A DNA stretch of 37,410 nt, from positions 27,658 to 65,067 of the forward strand of contig JAKCWW010001088.1 of the NCBI GenBank assembly GCA_026260175.1, written 5' to 3'. The position numbers and the translations under genes were made by a program. The stretch is from Reticulitermes lucifugus. Taxonomy: Eukaryota; Arthropoda; Insecta; Blattodea; Rhinotermitidae. Of this stretch, positions 32,105 to 37,410 are shown in pieces. Position 1 is the first letter of the stretch, and each line of letters opens with the position of its first letter. Below the pieces are notes generated by a model. That model ran no database searches. It was given only the letters and a program-made list of their open reading frames with translations, and had not been told where the DNA came from.

Positions 32105-32200
32105 CACCCTTGCACAGTAAGAAGTCTTCAGCCCCATGCCAAACATACAGGCTGGATGACCGTCCCTTATCAGCTGTCTGCGATTGCCAGAGTTTCACTA
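32105..32200 (+). repeat. 'PRPTP..LEDHPL' repeat, copy 2
   Basis: The plus strand reads SSAPCQTYRLDDRPLSAVCD, paralleling PRPTPDLEDHPL on the minus strand at 2010-2220. It abuts a minus-strand LINE-A copy. The first copy also lies next to LINE-A. Confidence 0.4.
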
Positions 32201-32264
32201 AATGCCTCATGCCGTCTTCTCTCTCCGTAGTAAAGATATACAGACAGGACATCCAGTTTACAAA

Positions 32265-32720
32265 CTCCAAGGATCAGAGTCCATCACGAGAAGCTACTAG
32301 TTCCTCAGCTAGTAAAGACATTTCCCGCATTTTATATAACCCGAACGTTCATTACTTTGTTCACAATAGTTCGTTACTTGTTCCTATCCTGAGCCAGCTA
32401 AATCCAGTCCACACCATCCCATCCTATTCATTTAAGATCCATTTTAATATTATCCTCCCATCTAGGCCTAGGTTTTCAAAGTGGTCTCTTTCCTTCAGGT
32501 TTTCTTACCAAAACTCTGCATACATTTCTCTTTTTCCCCATCTCGTCCTCTGTGATTTGATCGCGCTATTAATATCCGGCGAGAAATACAAGTCATGAAT
32601 CTCCTCTTTATGCAATATTCTCCACCTTCCTCTTACTTTCCCCGCCTTAGGCCCAATTATCTTCCTCAGCGCCCTAAACTCGAACATCCTCAGCCTGTAT
32701 TCTTCTCTCAGTGACAGTAC
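32265..32720 (-). pseudogene. LINE-A reverse transcriptase C-terminus, long copy
   Basis: On the minus strand FEFRALRKIIGPKAGKVRGR, WRILHKEEIHDLYFSPDINS and AIKSQRTRWGKREMYAEFW are open from 32687 to 32505. A shifted frame then holds the GKRPLG-, DNIKMDL- and GEFLD-equivalent segments down to about 32270. It extends farther 5' than most copies. Frame changes and stops make it non-functional. A 162-codon frame on the plus strand is antisense to it and is not a gene. Confidence 0.8.
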
Positions 32721-33446
32721 TCCATCACTGGTGTATGTTGTTATTAAGGTGAATTAATGTAGCTAATTAAATTTCTTAGATCTGACATTAAATTGACGTT
32801 CTATGCCGCCTAGCCTAGTTTAACTTGTGATTTTGTCCTTTAATGTGCGTTATTGTTGTGTTTTTTTCCAAAAAAAAATTATTCTAACACATTCGTGACA
32901 TTGTGTCTTGAACTATTTTGTTCATCATATTGTGTCATTTTTCACTGGTCATTGATCATTGTATTCTGTGCATGCAAGAAATTAGTTTTTGTAAGTAAAT
33001 GACAAGTGATAGGGCCGATATTGTAGTATTATGTTCCTTTAGCGAATTCGATAATCTGGCTTCTTCGAATTCGAAATAGATGTCCATTTATTATTTCTAA
33101 GATATCTGGTATCGCCCAATCACAGGGTCGCTACTTACACAGGACAATACAACTTACAAAAGAAGCAGGCGGTGGACTTGCGTCTTTACCTGCTACCTGC
33201 CGTGCAACTTGGAAAGCTTCTTAAAAGGCGGCTATTGTGTTCGGCATGTTTGACTTTTGAAATGAAAAATGTGGTAAAGTCTTTCACTTTCAGGTATCAG
33301 GCTGCTGCTTTATAACTATTGTCTTGTTCTAATTTCTGTACTCTGCACAAGAGGACTCATTTGCCTTGCTTTCCAAGAGGACAGCTTCGTGGAAGAAGCA
33401 AGTAAATCTCTTCTTATCAATTATCAGCAACACCAACGACATCAAC
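32721..33446. other. No recognisable feature
   Basis: AT-rich, nothing identified. Confidence 0.4.
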
Positions 33447-33447
33447 T

Positions 33448-33478
<31 letters not shown>

Positions 33479-33479
33479 A
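33447..33479. repeat. (CAA)n microsatellite
   Basis: About ten CAA/ACA units. Confidence 0.95.
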
Positions 33480-33565
33480 GTTTTCACGTACACGATATAT
33501 CACCTAATACAGTATATTCCAAGATGTTTTGGGAATGCGCGCCCTCCTTATAGATCCCGTTCAAT

Positions 33566-33594
33566 CGCGCGCGCGCACACACACTCACACATAA

Positions 33595-33629
<35 letters not shown>

Positions 33630-33630
33630 C
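33566..33630. repeat. (CG)n-(CA)n-(TA)n microsatellite
   Basis: CGCGCGCGCG passes into CACACAC and then a long TA array. Confidence 0.95.
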
Positions 33631-33789
33631 AACAGACTGTCTGCAGAAACGTGGAAGCTGCTTCTAATAACATGAAATAGTTTTCCTAATCTTAGGCCTT
33701 GGTTATTAACTTCTAGGCGTTGTTATTTCACGTCTTGTTTGTCTATTAAAATACCTATTGATCTAAATGCCAGGTTGACCATCATGTAA

Positions 33790-34090
33790 CTAGTTAGTTT
33801 TGAAAAACGTACAGTCGACCAGCTAGTCACAGAATATGCAACCCGAAGTTTCCCTCTAAGACCATCGCTAGACTTTTTCCTCAGCCAATATAATCCAGTT
33901 TACACTCACATTTCCTTTAACATCCATTTTATTTTTATCAATCCATCTACGAGTATTCAGACTCTCCAAAATACTGTTTTTGCTTTAGGTTTCACAGCTA
34001 AATTGCAGTTTATATTTCCCATTTTCATGTATAGGCCTGCTGCATACAACACCCACTCATTACTCATTCCCGCTTACTTTGTCACTCGAA
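33790..34090 (-). pseudogene. LINE-A reverse transcriptase C-terminus, decayed
   Basis: On the minus strand the order is a weak GKRPLG-equivalent (from 34000), then ATTAAAATGGATGTTAAAGG-like sequence (33920-33940). Next is ttggctgaggaaaaagtcta, then acttcgggttgcatattctg and tgactagctggtc (33821-33855). It ends beside aactagttagttttg, a remnant of the tetranucleotide tail. No frame is intact. Confidence 0.6.
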
Positions 34091-34265
34091 TGATAGGCTG
34101 TTTAATGATGAGCACAAACTGTGTCACTTATCAATATGTAATTCTTTATATCCTTCTACTAAGCCTTCCCTGGGACAAAGCAGTATTCCTCAACACCCTT
34201 TTCTCAGGCAGCCTAGGTCTCACTTTTATGTTATGCATGCCGATGTGCGTGGTTAAGAGCACAGA

Positions 34266-34625
34266 GGTTATTAATATCGCCCTCACAACTTTATTAGGCT
34301 TTAGTTATTCTAGTTACAGCGGCGCATTAAGAATGGCAACATGCTCCAGCCATATCGGTCATCACCAGTGAATCAGTTTTACAAAAATGTAAATATTAAA
34401 ATACAAAACTTTACGTTTACACCAGTTCCTGTCATGTGATTTAGATCTCAACCATATGACAACAACTGGTGTATACTTAACCTTCTGTCTTTTAACATTT
34501 AAAATTTGTAAAACTGATGGCCTGATGATGACCGATATGGTTGAACTATGTTGCCATTCTTAATGCACCACTGTAACTAGTAGAACCTAACAAAGTTGTG
34601 AGGAAGATAATAATAACCACTATGT
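34266..34625. repeat. Spacer-free long palindrome (inverted duplication)
   Basis: The left arm (34266-34445) and right arm (34446-34625) are inverted copies meeting at AGATCT (34443-34448) with no spacer. Matching blocks include ggttattaatatcgccctca (left) against ggttattattatcttcctca (right, complement), cattaagaatggcaacat in both, ccatatcggtcatca in both and tacaccagtt in both. I judge the arms roughly 75-80% alike by eye. The right arm carries a hammerhead-like motif on the plus strand and the left arm its decayed counterpart on the minus strand. Confidence 0.85.
34517..34557 (+). ncRNA. Candidate decayed hammerhead ribozyme motif
   Basis: Stem I ATGGC (34517-34521) pairs with GCCAT (34553-34557). 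The core CTGATGA is at 34522-34528. Stem II is GACC (34530-34533) with GGTT (34539-34542, one wobble), followed by GAA (34543-34545). Six nucleotides (CTATGT, 34546-34551) and T at the cleavage position follow. As in the motif at 15101, one T (34529) separates the core from stem II. Stem III is weak in this copy. The opposite-strand counterpart at 34333-34365 reads CTGGTGA and GGAGCATGTT, with the core damaged, but suggests an ancestral GAAACATGTT-like arrangement. Confidence 0.45.
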
Positions 34626-34689
34626 CACAACAGAGGTCTATCTGCATGTTTCAGTCCCATAAAAAACGCTTCATAAAATTTTAGTTTTC

Positions 34690-34940
34690 TTACAATTTTC
34701 GTGACTCGACTACGGATTGTACGACCGAGAAACGGGGTTGGTTCCCGGCAAGAGTCCAGTCCTCCTCTGCAGATCATTCAGCCTCCTACCCAGTGGAGAC
34801 CTGCTGCTCCTTCCCTGGGAATAAAGTTGCCGGGACGTGAAGCTGATACGTTCAGCTGTATCCAGTACCTAGGTCAAGCATGCATGAAACTACACTTCCA
34901 TTATTACATTTGCCTTCATGGTATGGTACTTAATTAAGCA
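34690..34940 (+). repeat. tRNA-derived SINE copy
   Basis: The head is degraded (ctcgactacggattgtacga, then a B-box-like gggttggttcccg at about 34735-34747). The body holds ctccttccctgggaataaag, ttgccgggacgtgaagctga and tgccttcatggtatggtact. It ends in CTTAATTAAGCAC (34929-34941). Confidence 0.75.
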
Positions 34941-34941
34941 C

Positions 34942-35985
34942 GAAAACAACAATTTTTACCGTACGTTTTTGGATAGGACAAGAGAAGGCAAAAGTTTCTG
35001 AAATGTGCAATTGGTCTAATAGGATCGAGAGTTTTGCGGAATGCGGAAGAAATGGGACACCTGTAAAGCAAGTGCTGCCGTTAAAACAAATTTAAGATGA
35101 GGACTGCGTAGGAGACCGTAAAGTGTGTAGACTTTAAAATCTAATAAAATGAGTTGCTTCGTTTTTACGTTTATCCATAAAAACGTTTAGTTTTCTTGCC
35201 CTATCTGTAGTCACGTTGAAATACTAGCTATCAGGACAGGGCGGGGTGAAAGTCGTCATTCCGTTAAAACGAGTTCCCAATTTGTCTGTCTAATGCAATA
35301 AAATCTCGGGCAGATCGATTCTTCTCTGTTTGGGATTGTAGGTTAAATCGAACGTGGCGAAATCCCTTCAGCCTCCTNNNTTACTGCTTCTCTTTTATCA
35401 TTGAAAATTGTCCAAGACCTATTGCAGAGCTTTCTGCCGATTTTCACAATGAAGTTTCACTTGCATTGGCCCCACTCTGCAACGTAACCTTACACTGGAT
35501 ACTACAAGAACCAGCCATTTTCCTTTAGTGGATGAAGGAAAGGAAGAAACGGCCCTGATAATCCTGGAAAATCTTCAGCATCCGTCTTCCATCTCCTTCC
35601 ACTTCTTGCCCTCACTCATTCCTTCATCTCCCACCCAATAACCTCTACACTTTTCGCAGAAGAGATGTCAGATATTAAGAGGCCTTACGCTATTGATAGC
35701 TTGGATGATATACTTCATTTTTGGCAGACTACTCTGTCTTCTATAAAATCAACCGAAACCTTTCTCTCGTGAAGTGAAAGTTATAAGTTATTTTACAGAA
35801 TGAGCGTTTTTAAATTTTGTAAGTCAACTATCCAGATGCGGTTAAGATTGCGTGTCTGCTAAATTATGAAATATGCCTATCGAAATGAAGGAACGCCAAA
35901 AATGGGTATATAAGAAGAATTTGCAACCGAGTATTGGCAATTTTGAAGTAAAAAAAAGTTGTTTGCACTATATTAAGATCTAATA
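34942..35985. other. No recognisable gene; contains NNN at 35378
   Basis: No motif identified. The three unknown bases mark an assembly patch. Confidence 0.4.
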
Positions 35986-36112
35986 GCAGTACTGCTACTG
36001 CTGCTACTACTTTTACTTCTATTACTACTACTAGTATATAAGTGGTAGTGGTGGTGGTGTTGATAGTAGCAGAAATATTATTATTATTATTAGTAGTAGT
36101 AGTAGTAGTAGA
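35986..36112. repeat. (CTA)n/(GGT)n/(TAG)n microsatellite cluster
   Basis: Several trinucleotide arrays in succession: GCTACTACT, GGTGGTGGT, ATTATTATT and TAGTAGTAG. Confidence 0.9.
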
Positions 36113-36299
36113 GAATTATTAGGCTTCAGAAAGATGTTAGGAATATTGTTTGCAGTACTCCTTTGATGAGGCATCGGCCTTCTTGTGTGACAGCAGTAGG
36201 TACGGCAAAGAACGTCTGTCTTCAATCGAGATCAATTCGATTTATACCCAGACTGAGGGGTAAACACGTGTGTTTCCTGTTGTCGTCGCCATAGTTGGT

Positions 36300-36340
36300 T
36301 TTTGTTGTTGTTGTTGCTGCTGCTTCTGTTTTTATTATTA
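36300..36340. repeat. (TTG)n/(CTG)n microsatellite
   Basis: A short TTG array followed by CTGCTGC. Confidence 0.85.
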
Positions 36341-36344
36341 CTAA

Positions 36345-37069
36345 AATTGATAAGCCAGGGAATTAAAAATATATTAGATTGTATCTTCAATTTTCCAATA
36401 CTTAATCTGTATCCAGCAAGAGGTATATTACAACAGAAATTTAAGTGAACAGGACTGTACCGTGTAGAGTTTTCAGTTAAGTTCGCAGGCAAGTGAGCAT
36501 TTGTCTGATAAGTCCTAACGGTGCAACTTCGTGCACACCAGTTACATGGTTATTCGCTTCCTTTTTTCGATAAAAGACCTTTTTTCGGCTTCTTGCTTCT
36601 TAAAATAATTTTATTATTTTATTAATTATTTATTATTAATTATTGGTAACAGAACTGTTTTGGCCTCCCTTTCTAGGTAAGTACTGTATTGCACAAATCC
36701 TGTTACGTGCGCGATCTTCTGCACACTTATTGTCAGGGAGGATGATTGATTTCAAAACCGTTTAAAGGTTAGGGATTTTTTCTGCAATACAGTTCTTAGA
36801 TTGGAGTCTCTTTCACATCACTAATTTTCGCCCACAGCTTAAGAAGTGTATTTCATGGCATGTCTTGTATTTACATGTCAGAGAAACGGATTTCACGCTC
36901 TATTTTCAATGTTTCTATTTCTCCCTTACCTTTTAAGGATTGGCGGGTATGCCTCAGTCTCAGAACTTATTCCATTTATTACGTTTACCCTGAACAAAAC
37001 GATGTTTTGCATTAACCGCATCAAGAGTCCTACTAACTCCTTCATAACAATTTTTATCCCAAATAAAGT
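36345..37069. other. No recognisable feature
   Basis: AT-rich low complexity at 36601-36650. An 81-codon frame at 36846-37091 shows no known motif. Confidence 0.4.
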
Positions 37070-37340
37070 ACAGATAGCCCAGTCGGTATAGCGACTAGGC
37101 TATGAGCTGGACGACCGAAGACTCAAAGTTCGATTCCCATGAGGGCAAGAGACTTCTTCGTAGCTTTTAGACCCACCCACCATCCTGTAGAGTGTGTATC
37201 GTGGCTTCCTTCCCCAGGGATAAAGCGGCCATTACGTGAAGCTGACGACCCATCTCCTTCTAGTACTGAGGTTACGAATGCACGAATCTCTGCCTCTATT
37301 TTCCCGTGTGTCTTCATGTCGTGGTGCTTGATGGAACGCC
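37070..37340 (+). repeat. tRNA-derived SINE, nearly full-length copy
   Basis: The A box tagcccagtcggtatagcg (37075-37093) and B box aagttcgattccc (about 37126-37138) are well preserved. The body holds cttccttccccagggataaa, gcggccattacgtgaagctg and ctccttctagtactgaggtt, and reaches cgtgtgtcttcatgtcgtgg and gccggtaaaat. The order agrees with 23645-23945. Confidence 0.85.
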
Positions 37341-37410
37341 GGTAAAATAAGGTAAAGCAACCCCATTACAGGCCTAGACAGGCCCTGAGGGTTCCAGGAG
37401 GTTGAGGCTC
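37340..37410 (+). repeat. Short interspersed repeat family B, copy 3 (cut by window end)
   Basis: ggtaaagcaaccccattaca and ggttccaggaggttgaggct are the reverse complement of the segment ending family B at 26650-26715. It follows the SINE without a gap. Confidence 0.7.

Noticed and set aside
32110..32598. 162-codon plus-strand open frame, the second longest in the window
   Set aside because: Most of it is antisense to the minus-strand LINE-A copy at 32265-32720, and its start lies in another repeat. The openness is a by-product.
37070..37140. A genuine tRNA gene
   Set aside because: A and B boxes are present but acceptor and anticodon stems do not form properly, and the head is followed by a repeated body. 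It is a SINE head.
1..37410. CRISPR array, prokaryotic operon or phage content
   Set aside because: No regularly spaced identical repeats with unique spacers, no dense same-strand coding and no ribosome-binding-site pattern. All regular repeats are microsatellites or dispersed transposons.

Overview
This window looks like intergenic or intronic DNA from an insect nuclear genome. It is AT-rich, has no bacterial-style gene packing, and has no open reading frame that I recognise as a host gene. It is dense in decayed transposable elements and microsatellites. The repeat families resemble ones I associate with cockroaches and termites (Blattodea, Periplaneta-like), but that placement is from memory and unverified. 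Assembly gaps lie at 24800-24856 (57 N) and 35378-35380 (NNN).

Layout. The most frequent element is a non-LTR retrotransposon, here called LINE-A. It is present only as the 3' end, encoding the C-terminus of its reverse transcriptase polyprotein. Copies lie at about 2215-2400 (-), 5000-5345 (-), 13020-13430 (+), 19890-20395 (+), 21000-21200 (+, weak), 22195-22510 (-), 28430-28830 (-), 32265-32720 (-) and 33790-34090 (-). The plus-strand copies run into GTTA/GTCA/GTTG tetranucleotide tails, and the tail at 20390-20795 has grown to about 400 bp. Three other retroelement C-termini are present at 2760-3240 (-), 16660-17410 (-) and 24710-24995 (+, interrupted by the N gap). A tRNA-headed SINE family, with visible A- and B-box-like promoters in some copies, occurs at least ten times. 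A second short repeat (family B) occurs at 8999-9205, 26500-26725 and 37340-37410. At the right edge a SINE runs directly into family B.

DNA transposons are represented by an internally deleted mariner at 15548-15907, which keeps both ends, and by a broken mariner/Tc-type transposase at 18600-19160 (-).

The most interesting signals are hammerhead-ribozyme-like motifs of the kind described in Penelope-like retroelements. The best is at 15087-15154 (+): CTGAAGA core, GAA, three helices, and a CCCC/GGGG stem I closing across the predicted cleavage site. A second lies in the right arm of a spacer-free palindrome of about 350 bp at 34266-34625, with a decayed counterpart on the opposite strand of the left arm. 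Two weaker candidates are on the minus strand near 21780-21820 and 25463-25497.

Nothing here forms an operon or a host pathway. The window is best read as a record of nested and decayed mobile elements. Element boundaries are approximate because they come from comparing copies by eye.
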